Positions 39,552-49,192 are shown, numbered from the stretch's first letter. The stretch is DNA of 64,000 bases from Aliirhizobium smilacinae (GCF_006335145.1 NZ_VDMN01000001.1:620001-684000), one strand, 5' to 3'. Made by a program: numbers and translations. The notes: generated by a model not told the origin, from the sequence alone.

Positions 39552-41134
39552 CCGATCGTGTCCGGATCGCAGCGATCGCGATGATGACCTTGGCCGGCAT
39601 TGCAACCTGGCAGATTGCTTATGCGGGTTTGCTGCTTCTCTTTCATCGGGACGGCAGGATTTTAGAGCTGATGGTTGAGGAGCGACCGTTTGCCCCGATT
39701 GAGCAATTCTGGACGTATGGATCGAGCCCTGCCCTCTTAAAAATTGCGTTGCTATCGCTTGTCCCGGCTTTTTTCGTTGGTGGGCTAATTTGCACGGCAA
39801 TCTTGAAGAAACCTGATCAGCCCTTGGGGAGTGCGGCGTTTCAGGACCGTGCATCGCTTCGGCGAAACGGATGGTTTCGCAAGGATGGCTACATCGTCGG
39901 CAAGTATGGGGGAAAGACCTTGAAGGTCAATGACGATCGGCACCATCTTATCATCGGGCCGACCCGGTCAGGCAAAGGTGTCGGATATGTCATCCCGAAT
40001 GCGCGAGAGCATAAGGGGTCGATGATCGTGACCGATTTGAAAGGAGAGATTTATCTGCTGACGGCGGAAGAGCGCCGCAAAAACGGTCATCAAGTCTTTC
40101 GGTTTGCGCCGGGACAAGAGGAAACGAACTGCTACAATCCGCTGGATTTCATCCGGCAGGACCGTGGAGATCGAACGACAGACATCCAAAACATCGCCGG
40201 CATGTTGATCCCGGAAGTGATCAGCTCGGAGAACGCCGTCTGGCAGGCGACGGCACAGCAGGTGTTGGCTGGCGTAATCAGTTATATTCTGGAGAGCCCT
40301 CATTACAGTGAGCAAAGAAACCTTGGTGGGGTCAATGCATTCTTAAGCGGCGGCGAGGATCTGCAGACTAAGCTAAAGGGGATCAAGGAAAACGAACCCT
40401 ACCTGTCGAAGTTCACCGTTGAGAGCTTCAATGCCTATACAATGCTGGCTGATCGCGCCGCACAATCAGCGCTCCTCGATATTCAAAAAGCAATGCGGCC
40501 CTTTAAGAATGAGCGGATCGTCGCCGCGACACGCATAACCGACATCAACATCGCGGCAATGAGGGAAAGACCGGTGTCGATATATCTCGCACCGAACATC
40601 AACGACATTGCGCTGTTACGTCCATTGCTTGCGCTTTTTGTCCAGCAAACGTTGGGGTTCCTGACGAGGAACCTGACGAGAGAGAAAATTCCAGTCTATT
40701 TTTTGCTCGATGAATTCTGCCAGATGAAGCGCATGGACGAGGTCGTCAGCAAGTTACCGTTCGTCGCCGGGTACAACGTCAAGTTCGCTTTCATCGTTCA
40801 GGACTTGAAAAGTCTAGATGCGGTCTACGGTGAAACGCCGCGCCATTCGCTACTTGCAAACTGCGGGTATCAATTGATCTTCGGCGTAAACGACCTCGTA
40901 ACTGCCGACTATGTTGCACGAGCACTAGGCAAACGCACTGTTCGGCTTCAGACATTTTCAAAAACTATTGGCGTTCAACACCGCACCGGCAGCTCAATAA
41001 CGGAGCAGGTCCGCGAACGCGACTTGATGATGCCTCAAGAGGTCAGAGAGATGCCGCGCGAGAGTTTGACAATCCTCTCTGAAGGACAAAATCCTGTCAA
41101 AGCGCTAAAACTTCGAAACTTGTTGAGGCAATAG
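39548..41134 (+). CDS. virD4: VirD4/TraG-type coupling protein
   Basis: The 528-residue protein has two N-terminal membrane helices (IAAIAMMTLAGIATWQIAYA and about 60-85, IALLSLVPAFFVGGLICTAI), a conserved SAxF-like SAAFQDRASLRRNG segment, Walker A IGPTRSGKGVGYVIPN near residue 137 and Walker B YFLLDEFCQM followed by VAGYNVKFAFIVQDLKSLD. It is the receptor that brings substrates to the channel. It is shorter than Agrobacterium VirD4 at the C-terminus, the variable part linked to substrate choice. It ends the operon; no clear terminator follows. Confidence 0.93.
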   Translation: MTDRVRIAAIAMMTLAGIATWQIAYAGLLLLFHRDGRILELMVEERPFAPIEQFWTYGSSPALLKIALLSLVPAFFVGGLICTAILKKPDQPLGSAAFQDRASLRRNGWFRKDGYIVGKYGGKTLKVNDDRHHLIIGPTRSGKGVGYVIPNAREHKGSMIVTDLKGEIYLLTAEERRKNGHQVFRFAPGQEETNCYNPLDFIRQDRGDRTTDIQNIAGMLIPEVISSENAVWQATAQQVLAGVISYILESPHYSEQRNLGGVNAFLSGGEDLQTKLKGIKENEPYLSKFTVESFNAYTMLADRAAQSALLDIQKAMRPFKNERIVAATRITDINIAAMRERPVSIYLAPNINDIALLRPLLALFVQQTLGFLTRNLTREKIPVYFLLDEFCQMKRMDEVVSKLPFVAGYNVKFAFIVQDLKSLDAVYGETPRHSLLANCGYQLIFGVNDLVTADYVARALGKRTVRLQTFSKTIGVQHRTGSSITEQVRERDLMMPQEVREMPRESLTILSEGQNPVKALKLRNLLRQ

Positions 41135-41372
41135 ATTACAATTATCGTATTGTGACCCGATTAGACGCCGCTTGCCAAGTCAGCCAGGAAATAATCGAAG
41201 ATGCTCTGTGCAGACGGGGAAGTATACCACCAACTGCCTCATGCTCGTTAGAATTCTATCGCTAACCCGAACCCGCAAAATAACCTCGCAATACAATGCT
41301 CCAATTTAACGCAAAGGGCATGGTCGACAGTCAAGCGGGTGTGGGGCGAAAGGCAATTTCCGTTCAATATGC

Positions 41373-42446
41373 CTATATCTTTGAGTTCACCTGCGAACGA
41401 AGTTCTAATAATTGGTCCTCCTTGTCTCGCCAAGCACGCGCTAATCGCCGGCCTTTCTCAATCAATGGCAACTCAATCACATAATAAAGCGCTGCGCCTA
41501 AGATAACACTTATCGTATAGGTGAATATGTAGGTCGCCCAGAAAGAAGAGCCCCAACCCAATTTTCCTGCAAAAATTTGCGCTGCATTAATCGCCAACAC
41601 ATGTGTCAGATAGATCGCGTAGGTAAATTTCCCCGCCAGAACAAGAGGACTAAATCGGAGGGCCGCGCTTGCGTAAGTATCTCGGGTGTTCCAAAGGCCC
41701 GCTATGAAGAAGGCCGCCACGAACGAAATGGCGACGTTCCATTTGAGGCCACCAGGGAAAAAAACACTAAGAACATAAAGGACAGTAATTGCGGCGATGG
41801 AGAGATATATGTTCCATCTCGACTGGAGAACCCGATTTACTCCATGGCGTCCTGCCACTATTGCTAACACAGTGCCAAATCCTAAGCCGGCGTATCCCCG
41901 TAAAATGACACCCTGGTCGCCGATGAATATCAACAATAAGATAAACGGAACAACCAGCATAGCGATCTTGCGCCACCCACGAACGAATAAAGACATCGCG
42001 GCAGGGCATAAAATATAAAATTTCTCTTCGATCCCCAACGTCCAAGCGTGCCCGAATAAGTTGCCTGCTTCTGCAGACCTGTATTCCGAATTGAAAGACA
42101 GAAGCCATGGAAGGGCGGACTGATAACTATTAAACTCTAACGGATCGCCTTTCAGTCTTGCCACTAGAAAAGCGGCAATACCGTAAAGCATGATTGTCAC
42201 GAGATAAAGTGGAACAATACGGAAAGCACGCCTTATATAAAATCCCTTTAAGTATATCTGTCCGGATCGATCATACTCATCAACCAAAAGCCGCGTGATA
42301 AGCCAACCGCTCAGAGCAAAGAATATATCAACGCCGACAGTTCCATTCAAATAAGCAGGCGCACCACTAATGTGATTCGTGATCGTGAGAAGTATACATA
42401 TTGCACGTATTCCATCTAACTCAGATCGGTATCGGCGATCGCCCAT
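41373..42446 (-). CDS. Acyltransferase family 3 membrane protein
   Basis: The protein of about 357 residues starts YRSELDGIRAICILLTITNH, the catalytic-histidine region of acyltransferase-3 enzymes, followed by VGVDIFFALSGWLIT and FYIRRAFRIVPLYL, and about ten membrane helices. Such enzymes transfer acetyl or succinyl groups to polysaccharide units at the inner membrane. ATG 42446 is preferred, with GGGGGTTGAC upstream; an in-frame start 12 codons earlier exists. It begins the EPS locus side of the window. Base composition is visibly more AT-rich than that of the virB genes. Confidence 0.88.
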   Translation of the reverse strand: MGDRRYRSELDGIRAICILLTITNHISGAPAYLNGTVGVDIFFALSGWLITRLLVDEYDRSGQIYLKGFYIRRAFRIVPLYLVTIMLYGIAAFLVARLKGDPLEFNSYQSALPWLLSFNSEYRSAEAGNLFGHAWTLGIEEKFYILCPAAMSLFVRGWRKIAMLVVPFILLLIFIGDQGVILRGYAGLGFGTVLAIVAGRHGVNRVLQSRWNIYLSIAAITVLYVLSVFFPGGLKWNVAISFVAAFFIAGLWNTRDTYASAALRFSPLVLAGKFTYAIYLTHVLAINAAQIFAGKLGWGSSFWATYIFTYTISVILGAALYYVIELPLIEKGRRLARAWRDKEDQLLELRSQVNSKI

Positions 42447-42563
42447 GTCAACCCCCGCCCATCGACAACGAAGCTTCAACAACGGTCCCGAAATAGATAG
42501 TCACCAGTATATCACGCATCTTGCAACACTAAACATCTGCTGAAACCCTCAATATACATGCGA

Positions 42564-44045
42564 TTAGCCACCTGTGCGGACAACATTTCGCCGCGGCAGT
42601 GATCCAGCGCGGCGAGACAGTCTCTGACCGAATACTTTGCACACAACGTAAAAGACACCCATTGCGATCAGAGCATTTCGGCCAAACACGAACAACGCTG
42701 TCGGGCTAGCTTCAATACTCACAGAAAAAACGCATAGCATGTAGAAGAAAAACACCGACCAAGTTTGATCCTTCAATCTCGTTGTTAATATACATAATCC
42801 AAAAAGGAACAACACGAATATTGCAAAATATATGAAGGGCCCAAAATACCCAAAATCTACAATGGAATCTAGAAAGATTGTGTTCGAGTAGTCATCGAAC
42901 GGGATCATCCCCTTCACTGTCCAAAGTCCTTCGCCTACACCACCCGCGTAGAACAATATCATGTTTTTCCACGGGAAAAGTGCGGACGGCAATGCGCCGA
43001 TGAAACTCGTATAAAGATGTTCTCCGTACAAATACTCAAGTTGAGTATGGTAAACAGTATCAACTGACTTTGTTATAAACGGCCTCTCTAGAAGATTATC
43101 TTGGAAGTCCGCACTGGTGTCTCCAACATATGCCGAGCTGTCGGAGAAGAACTTACTAACTGAGATCGTTTCGCCCGCAGAGAGCGAATACGACATCACA
43201 CGAATCTGAAAGAAAACTTGCCACATCGCGTATATTATTGGCACGAGCACTATAAAGCCGACAGCAGCACGGATCAATACTGTCAGGCTCATCTTATGTC
43301 TGTAACGAGCTGATAGATAAGCGAGCAGTATCAGAAGAAGCATGATTGCAAGTTGCCGCCTCTGCATCGGTATCCAAGCGTAAACGTGGAACAACGCGAT
43401 ACATGCCAGCGCTAAAACTTGCCTCGTCGCACGCCCTGCTCTGGTTTTGATTGCACCGATGACGTAGGCGCACAGAGGAGCAATTGCCAATCCTGTTCCG
43501 GTAGTAAGAGCCAGAGCAATGGACTGGCGATTCTCAGTCTCGAAATCGCCAATGCGATAGCCCCATTCACCGGTCGCCATCAAATAGACAATCAGTCCAG
43601 TCGACAACAGTCCTGCTACGATTGCGACCATGGGATCCGGAAGACCGGTAGAGTGTATTTTATGAGTAGGGCCAAGGGCTTCTGACGCAAGAAATATTAC
43701 GAAAGTTGACAGGGCAACAAAGAAATTTACTCTAATCGCAGTATCAATTGTATCTTGAAACCAGAGAGGAGCAATCGCCCAAGCATAACTCAGAGGGAGA
43801 ATGTACCAGAGAGCGCACTGAGCGGCGAGGGTCGCACCAATGTTAATTTTGCCCTCCATAAAAGAAAGCGCTGTATACGCGCTTGCTGCACAAATGAGGA
43901 TTGCCGAACTAGCGTAAGTCGGAACCCTTAGGTCGGCCGCGATGAATAGCGCCGACGACACGATAAAAAATAGATATGCAGCAGCGAGCGCAAAAGAGGA
44001 TGCTCTCAGTAGCGGCGCTTGAGTATCATTGATGCTTCGTTGCAT
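42564..44045 (-). CDS. Wzy-like polysaccharide polymerase
   Basis: The 493-residue protein is almost entirely membrane-embedded, with about eleven to twelve hydrophobic helices and one large extracytoplasmic loop (about residues 300-400, with many Ser, Asp and Tyr residues, including YHTQLEYLYGEHLYTSFIGA). Layout and location in a glycosyltransferase cluster with a flippase and co-polymerase indicate a Wzy-type repeat-unit polymerase. Wzy proteins have low sequence conservation, so this is mainly a topology argument. An alternative is a glycosyltransferase with many helices, but no GT-C motif is visible. It is divergent from the TIGR03790-like gene. Confidence 0.7.
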   Translation of the reverse strand: MQRSINDTQAPLLRASSFALAAAYLFFIVSSALFIAADLRVPTYASSAILICAASAYTALSFMEGKINIGATLAAQCALWYILPLSYAWAIAPLWFQDTIDTAIRVNFFVALSTFVIFLASEALGPTHKIHSTGLPDPMVAIVAGLLSTGLIVYLMATGEWGYRIGDFETENRQSIALALTTGTGLAIAPLCAYVIGAIKTRAGRATRQVLALACIALFHVYAWIPMQRRQLAIMLLLILLAYLSARYRHKMSLTVLIRAAVGFIVLVPIIYAMWQVFFQIRVMSYSLSAGETISVSKFFSDSSAYVGDTSADFQDNLLERPFITKSVDTVYHTQLEYLYGEHLYTSFIGALPSALFPWKNMILFYAGGVGEGLWTVKGMIPFDDYSNTIFLDSIVDFGYFGPFIYFAIFVLFLFGLCILTTRLKDQTWSVFFFYMLCVFSVSIEASPTALFVFGRNALIAMGVFYVVCKVFGQRLSRRAGSLPRRNVVRTGG

Positions 44046-44241
44046 ACCTTGCTCACAACACTATGGCCGACCAACATAGCTTTGCCGCGGTAAATTTAAT
44101 AGCCTGAACTATCCGACCACAGAGGATATTTGCACGGCGGCCGTTCTTGGTTCGGCACAGCGTGAGGTTTCCGCCCAAGTTGACAAGATGCCAGAAAGAA
44201 ATTGACTATTGAGCTCGAACGTCAGGTTAAACTACGAAGAA

Positions 44242-45582
44242 ATGCGGGCGATCATCCTCTCCCTATCCATTGCCGTTGTGTCTCTAACAACCTGTTGGCC
44301 CGATAGGGCAGCAGCCGGGGAGGCCATCGTCGTGGTCCCGCTCACCTCCAATCATCAGCAGGTCTTAACTCCAGGAACCCTCGGCGTTATTATTAACCTT
44401 AGCGATCCGGACTCTGTGGCGCTCGGCGCCTATTATGCTCGTCTCAGGCACATCCCAGTTTCGAATATCATCGGCCTCCATCTGCCGATCGCAAATTCAA
44501 TCGACGGGCAAGTGTTAAGCGATGCGCTGCTGCAACTTCATAGGGCTACAAACTACGGACACCTGCTTGCTTTTGCGCTAGCGTTCAGCAAACCCTATCG
44601 TGTCGACGAGAACCAATCGATCACTTCAGCGTTTGCACAGGGTATTGCGCGTTCCACTTGGATTGGATCGTGCAATTTGACGCGCGAAAATCCTGACAAA
44701 GCTTTGGGCCCTGGAGCGGAGTTGTCGGTAAAACCCGCATTTTTACTTGATGGCGGCGGTGGCATTGCAAGCAGTATGGCTCTGGTTAGGCGTGGCAAGG
44801 CTGGCGATGCGAGTGATCCCGCTGCGGCAATCCTATTGGCAGGCACCGACGAAGGATCACGCTCATTGCCAAGAGAGCCATCAATGAAAAACGCAGCCAA
44901 TACCTTCCCCGACGTCGCGCGTTTTGAGAAGCTTTCTCCTGAAACTTTCAGCAATGCGGGACCGCTCATTGGATTTGAAACGGGCCTTGCCTCGATCCCA
45001 AAAATCCATTTGCTAGAGTTCTTGCCTGGTGCGTTCGCAGACAGTTTGACTTCATATGGAGGTGCCATAAACGATAACGTGGGCCAAACAACAGCCTCCC
45101 AGATGATCCGGGCCGGAGCAACCGCATCCTTTGGAACGGTGCGAGAGCCTTGTAATTTCAAAGGAAAATTTCCAGATCCAACGAGGGTTATTGCCAACTA
45201 TCTAGCCGGAGATTCGATCCTAGAGGCATATTGGAAAAGCGTCGACATGACGACTGAAGGACTTTTCATCGGAGAGCCACTTACGCGCCCGTTCCCTATT
45301 CTTGATGCTAAATTGAAGGACGGTTTACTCGTCCTAAGGGCGAATAAGCGGACGCTTCGTTATTTGGATCGATCTTTCGGCGGTAATATAGGAGCTAACG
45401 AGCGATCGATTGCGACAGACGCAACGATCGCATTCGGGCTGTACTCAGTCGAAACGGGATCACCTCATTTGGTCCAGGAGATCGTCATTCCGAATAGTAT
45501 CAAGCCGGGCCAAATTATTGCAACAGTTCCCTTTGCCACCAACAACTCAGAATCAACTGTCCTTGGCATCCTAAGACATTGA
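44242..45582 (+). CDS. TIGR03790-like exosortase-associated protein
   Basis: The 446-residue product has a signal peptide (AIILSLSIAVVSLTTC, cut near AAAG). Conserved segments follow TIGR03790: VALGAYYARLRHIPVSNIIG near residue 60, the internal disulfide-type CNLTREN, SLTSYGGAINDN, MIRAGATASFGTVREPCNF and KFPDPTRVIANYLAGDS, then FIGEPLTRPF. The family is of unknown function and, as I recall its definition, occurs in genomes that encode exosortases; a role as extracytoplasmic protease or processing factor is an inference. ATG 44242 is chosen; the TTG at 44209 has no better site. It is one of three plus-strand genes in a mostly minus-strand EPS locus. Confidence 0.8.
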   Translation: MRAIILSLSIAVVSLTTCWPDRAAAGEAIVVVPLTSNHQQVLTPGTLGVIINLSDPDSVALGAYYARLRHIPVSNIIGLHLPIANSIDGQVLSDALLQLHRATNYGHLLAFALAFSKPYRVDENQSITSAFAQGIARSTWIGSCNLTRENPDKALGPGAELSVKPAFLLDGGGGIASSMALVRRGKAGDASDPAAAILLAGTDEGSRSLPREPSMKNAANTFPDVARFEKLSPETFSNAGPLIGFETGLASIPKIHLLEFLPGAFADSLTSYGGAINDNVGQTTASQMIRAGATASFGTVREPCNFKGKFPDPTRVIANYLAGDSILEAYWKSVDMTTEGLFIGEPLTRPFPILDAKLKDGLLVLRANKRTLRYLDRSFGGNIGANERSIATDATIAFGLYSVETGSPHLVQEIVIPNSIKPGQIIATVPFATNNSESTVLGILRH

Positions 45583-45619
45583 TCGGAAGTGTTGAGCTTG
45601 AACCATAACGCGAGCGAAG

Positions 45620-46189
45620 CTAATCAATTGGCTGAAAAGCCCTCGCCCTAAGGGGTTTCGCCGGATTACCTACATATACGGTCCAAGCATCAAGAGAGCG
45701 CATCGTCACGGCACGAGCACCGAGTACCGCCCCTTCTCCAACTACCACACCCGGCCCGACGAAGGCTTCCGCTGCGATCCATGAATTATCCGAGATGACA
45801 ATCGGCCTAGTATAGAGTTGGAACTCTGGATTATCTATATCATGCGTTCCCCCGCAAAGGTGAGCATTCTGCGAAACAAGCGCATAGCGCCCGATATATA
45901 TCCGGTCCATACAGTAGCAATTTACGTTTGATGCCAAGCACGCATGGTCGGCCATAACCAAATTGGGTGGATACCATATCTTGGTACCTGGATAGATTTT
46001 GGCAGTTTTATCAATATCTGCGCCGAAACTTCTAAGGAGGAAACGACGCCAAGCATGGAATGGTATCGGCGTCCATCGACCGAAGATGGCCCAAACGCCC
46101 CCCCAAACTGCGCGGAATGCCCGGTGCCTTAGGGAGAAACTCGGCCCCCCTTGCCTGGGATTCGATATCTTAGCGTCCAACAATGACAT
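45620..46189 (-). CDS. WcaF-like hexapeptide acetyltransferase
   Basis: The protein of about 189 residues has an N-terminal GGPSFSLRHRAFRAVWGGVW segment and a left-handed beta-helix of hexapeptide repeats (DKTAKIYPGTKIWYPPNLVM, DRIYIGRYALVSQNAH, SDNSWIAAEAFVGPGVVVGE), ending in VYVGNPAKPLRAR. This matches the colanic acid acetyltransferase WcaF type, so it should acetylate a sugar of the EPS repeat. The start at ATG 46189 fits family members; an in-frame start at 46270 would add 27 residues. The active-site histidine lies in LCGGTHDID. Confidence 0.85.
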   Translation of the reverse strand: MSLLDAKISNPRQGGPSFSLRHRAFRAVWGGVWAIFGRWTPIPFHAWRRFLLRSFGADIDKTAKIYPGTKIWYPPNLVMADHACLASNVNCYCMDRIYIGRYALVSQNAHLCGGTHDIDNPEFQLYTRPIVISDNSWIAAEAFVGPGVVVGEGAVLGARAVTMRSLDAWTVYVGNPAKPLRARAFQPID

Positions 46190-46358
46190 AATGGCGTGCT
46201 CTTCGGCTATAGAGATCTCAGCTTTGATCTCGCGATATGAATTTATGTTTAGTGTTATGACATTGCTCAATGACTAGACAGTGCCTTAACGTAAGGCGCA
46301 CCAACCGATCTCCAAAATCAATGCTTGCATTGCTTACTATCGAGCTTCTACATGAGTT

Positions 46359-48248
46359 TTAAAGTCGACACGGTTTCGGGAACCGCGGCACATCGACTCC
46401 AGTTCGTAAAACGACGTCTTCGGAACCATTACATCTGAGGGTAAGGCGCCCATCTTCTAGTGTTATACTGGGCGATTTTACTACCGCAGCATCGCCGCCA
46501 TCGATCCGCGTTCCATTTTTTAGTACTTCCGGTATTAAACGCATACGGTTGTTGTCGACGGGTTGTGCAGAGTATCTTACTTCAATGTTGTCTCCGCCAT
46601 CATCATTATATGAGTACCCTTGCGGGGTTTTGACTATCATTTTCGATGAAATATATTCCTTGAATGCTTCTAGGCTTCCATACTTTGCGGCTTCTGCGAC
46701 AGTAAAATATATCGCATTTCTAGCTCCCTTTATCGACAGATTTTGATAACCAATCATTTCGGGATTGCGCGACTTTCGGCTCTCGAAAAAGCCATTTTCA
46801 GCCTTAAGCGCCACGTAAATATTACCATCACGATAGTATATGGTGCTACCATCGACTTCAAGAATTCCGCCTAACGTTGGAAATCTGCAATTGACGACCT
46901 TAAAAAGTGAAGCTGCATTGTTGTTGCGTTTCATGTAGAAGCTATTTTTGGCATCGAAGATGTATGGGTCGGCGTCGGGAATATCGAAAATCAACAGCCC
47001 GCTGCTTCCACCAATATAAATTTCTTGAAATGGGGAACTGCGATCACTCTCCCATGCCAAATCCCCGCTGTTACTGCGATAGTACGGATGGTAGCAGTCG
47101 ATAAGACCGAACGATTTTTGAGTCCGATAAATGATGCCGAATGCATCTGTATCTTCATTGTATCCACCTGGCTCCAACACCGAATTGCCTCCGCCAATCA
47201 CGAAGTTTTCTGCCATGAAGTGTCTGCCATAAATCTCCCGCGATGTCGGGTTTCCCCAAATAGCGAAAGCAGGAGTGTTGATGGTAGCCACATAAGGCTG
47301 CGTAAATACAGCCGCAGAGAAGGGAGCTGACCATTTGGAAAGCGCAAGCATTGCCACATAGTAGGGTTCACGCTTATTTTGTAAATCAAACCGGCCATAC
47401 TGCGGTTCACCAAAATAAAACCAAAGTACATGCTGCGTCACTGCGGGTATTGCCGCTAAAGCGCGTGCATCCTGAGCGATTGTTTGTGGGTGCGTGTGTC
47501 GAGTTAGAGGCGGCACCAGCCGCCCGTGAAAAGAGTTCGCTTTCAGGAGTGCGAGGATAAGAATTGCCTCGCGTTCGGAGCTTTGTCTTAGTTGCGCGTC
47601 TCGGCCGAAATCAATCATATTAAGCAACGGAAAGAAGTTTACCATCGCATAGGTAGGCGATGATTGCTCAGCATAACCGTTTTGATAAAAGCTTTCCGTT
47701 CTTGCCGACAGTTTATCCTTCAATCTCTCCATCACTTCCGGTGAGGTAATTTGCTCTCCATCCGAAGTGGTCCAAATGATGTCTGGAAAATATTGAGCAA
47801 TCAAATACCAAGAAGAAATCTGCATGATTGCGTGATTGAGTGTCCCGTGAGCGTTTAGATTTACTCGCGAAGACGTGATACTTTTCTTTATGCTTGCAAC
47901 GTTTTCTGGAGATAAGCAGTTGCCGTACATGTAAAGGTACCGAACCAAGGGCGGCAACGAAAACATCTCGAATGCCAAAGGTCCGCCCTCACCTTTCGGA
48001 CCTATTTTGACCAGCTCTGACATGTATTTGGTGGTACGCGGGTGCATACACCCTTGAGTTGCCGTCATTGCCAGTATTTGGAATGGGCCGACCTTTGCGT
48101 TATAATTAAAGTCGGTTACTCGCGAATAAATCGCCAATACCGCGTCGCGGCGATCATCCACTGAGGTCTGTCCGAGCGCCGTACCATTTAGACCTATAAG
48201 TGTCGCAACTAAAAGAGTCACGCAACTAATTTGCCGCCAAATTGACAT
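46359..48248 (-). CDS. Secreted carbohydrate-active-like protein in EPS locus
   Basis: The product of about 629 residues has a signal peptide (ISCVTLLVATLIGLNGTALG). The N-terminal 350 residues look like an alpha-toroid (LNHAIMQISSWYLIAQYFPD, AEQSSPTYAMVNFFPLLNMI, AILILALLKANSFHGRL), and the C-terminal 270 residues are beta-rich with G-G-N-S-V-L-E-P-G-G-Y-N-E and YHPYYRSNSGD. This resembles polysaccharide lyases with toroid plus sandwich folds, but catalytic residues are not certain. It would cut or trim the EPS in the periplasm. ATG 48248 is chosen; TTG 48266 would overlap the upstream glycosyltransferase stop. It follows that gene directly. Confidence 0.5.
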   Translation of the reverse strand: MSIWRQISCVTLLVATLIGLNGTALGQTSVDDRRDAVLAIYSRVTDFNYNAKVGPFQILAMTATQGCMHPRTTKYMSELVKIGPKGEGGPLAFEMFSLPPLVRYLYMYGNCLSPENVASIKKSITSSRVNLNAHGTLNHAIMQISSWYLIAQYFPDIIWTTSDGEQITSPEVMERLKDKLSARTESFYQNGYAEQSSPTYAMVNFFPLLNMIDFGRDAQLRQSSEREAILILALLKANSFHGRLVPPLTRHTHPQTIAQDARALAAIPAVTQHVLWFYFGEPQYGRFDLQNKREPYYVAMLALSKWSAPFSAAVFTQPYVATINTPAFAIWGNPTSREIYGRHFMAENFVIGGGNSVLEPGGYNEDTDAFGIIYRTQKSFGLIDCYHPYYRSNSGDLAWESDRSSPFQEIYIGGSSGLLIFDIPDADPYIFDAKNSFYMKRNNNAASLFKVVNCRFPTLGGILEVDGSTIYYRDGNIYVALKAENGFFESRKSRNPEMIGYQNLSIKGARNAIYFTVAEAAKYGSLEAFKEYISSKMIVKTPQGYSYNDDGGDNIEVRYSAQPVDNNRMRLIPEVLKNGTRIDGGDAAVVKSPSITLEDGRLTLRCNGSEDVVLRTGVDVPRFPKPCRL

Positions 48249-48262
48249 ATCTGACCACTGTC

Positions 48263-49192
48263 TCAAGTGTTGGTTTCACTGTTCATTTTCAGGCCGGTAA
48301 GCCTCTCAAGCGCTACGACTTGCTCTATGTCATTATCAAGACCATTGATTGCTCGCTCAAGTTCCAAGATCTTCGCCCCAACTAAAAACCGGTACCAGTA
48401 CCCCTGCAGGAAATGATAGATTAGTCCCTCTCTACCATCGAGAAAGCCAGCCTGTCCGAGATAACGGAATGCGAAGTAGCCAAAGGAGGAGACGGAGAAC
48501 GGCAGTTTGTTATAGATCTTTTCTTTTATTTGCCTTTTGAACGATGCTTGACGTGACATTGCTACAGCCTCGCAGCCTGAGTCTTTGCTTTTAAGCCTGT
48601 ATCGTTGCGTGAGGACATCGACGGCTTCGCGCGTTGCATACTTGTTGTGTTTTTCAGTGAAGAAGGTGAGATCGTTTAGGTTGTGGTCGGCAAATCCACC
48701 GTAAAAGTGCACAATTCGCCCAGAAGAAACGACAATATGCTCATCCATCCACCTTTGCTCAATCGAACCGAAGCCCGCCCGGAACAATCGCAGGAGCCTT
48801 AAGGGATAGCGTCCGCCATGGCGGATCCACCTCCCCAGGAAGATATGTTTCCTATCCATGGTTACGCCATTTACGTCCTGCGCCACCGATGGGAGCTTGT
48901 CGACAATCTCTTGCGCCAGATCTGGCTCAATTATCTCGTCGGCATCAAGTCTCAAAATCCACTCGCCGGTAACCGGAGCGTTATCAAGTGCCCATTGGAA
49001 TTGAGCGGCCTGATTAACGAACACGTTAGTAAGCACGATCGCGCCCATCTCGCTCGCAATTCTCGTTGTTTGATCCTTCGAGAATGAGTCGACCACGAAG
49101 ATTTGCGATGAAAACCTCGCAGCAGACTCAATTGCGCGAGCGATATGCCTCTCTTCGTTGTAAGTCAGGATGATTGTCGTTACATTTGTCAT
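48263..49192 (-). CDS. Family 2 glycosyltransferase
   Basis: The 309-residue cytoplasmic enzyme begins VTTIILTYNEERHIARAIES and continues with the GT-A elements IFVVDSFSKDQT and WILRLDADEII (the D-x-D for metal and nucleotide-sugar binding). The C-terminal part is rich in aromatic and basic residues (YFAFRYLGQAGFLDGREGLI) and probably contacts the membrane, as in KdtX/LgtF-like transferases. It should add one sugar of the EPS repeat. It precedes the secreted lyase-like gene with a small gap or overlap. Confidence 0.9.
   Translation of the reverse strand: MTNVTTIILTYNEERHIARAIESAARFSSQIFVVDSFSKDQTTRIASEMGAIVLTNVFVNQAAQFQWALDNAPVTGEWILRLDADEIIEPDLAQEIVDKLPSVAQDVNGVTMDRKHIFLGRWIRHGGRYPLRLLRLFRAGFGSIEQRWMDEHIVVSSGRIVHFYGGFADHNLNDLTFFTEKHNKYATREAVDVLTQRYRLKSKDSGCEAVAMSRQASFKRQIKEKIYNKLPFSVSSFGYFAFRYLGQAGFLDGREGLIYHFLQGYWYRFLVGAKILELERAINGLDNDIEQVVALERLTGLKMNSETNT

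Noticed and set aside
41135..41372. Possible oriT or attachment site after virD4
   Set aside because: No nic-like consensus, long inverted repeat or tRNA fragment was recognisable in this 238-base gap.
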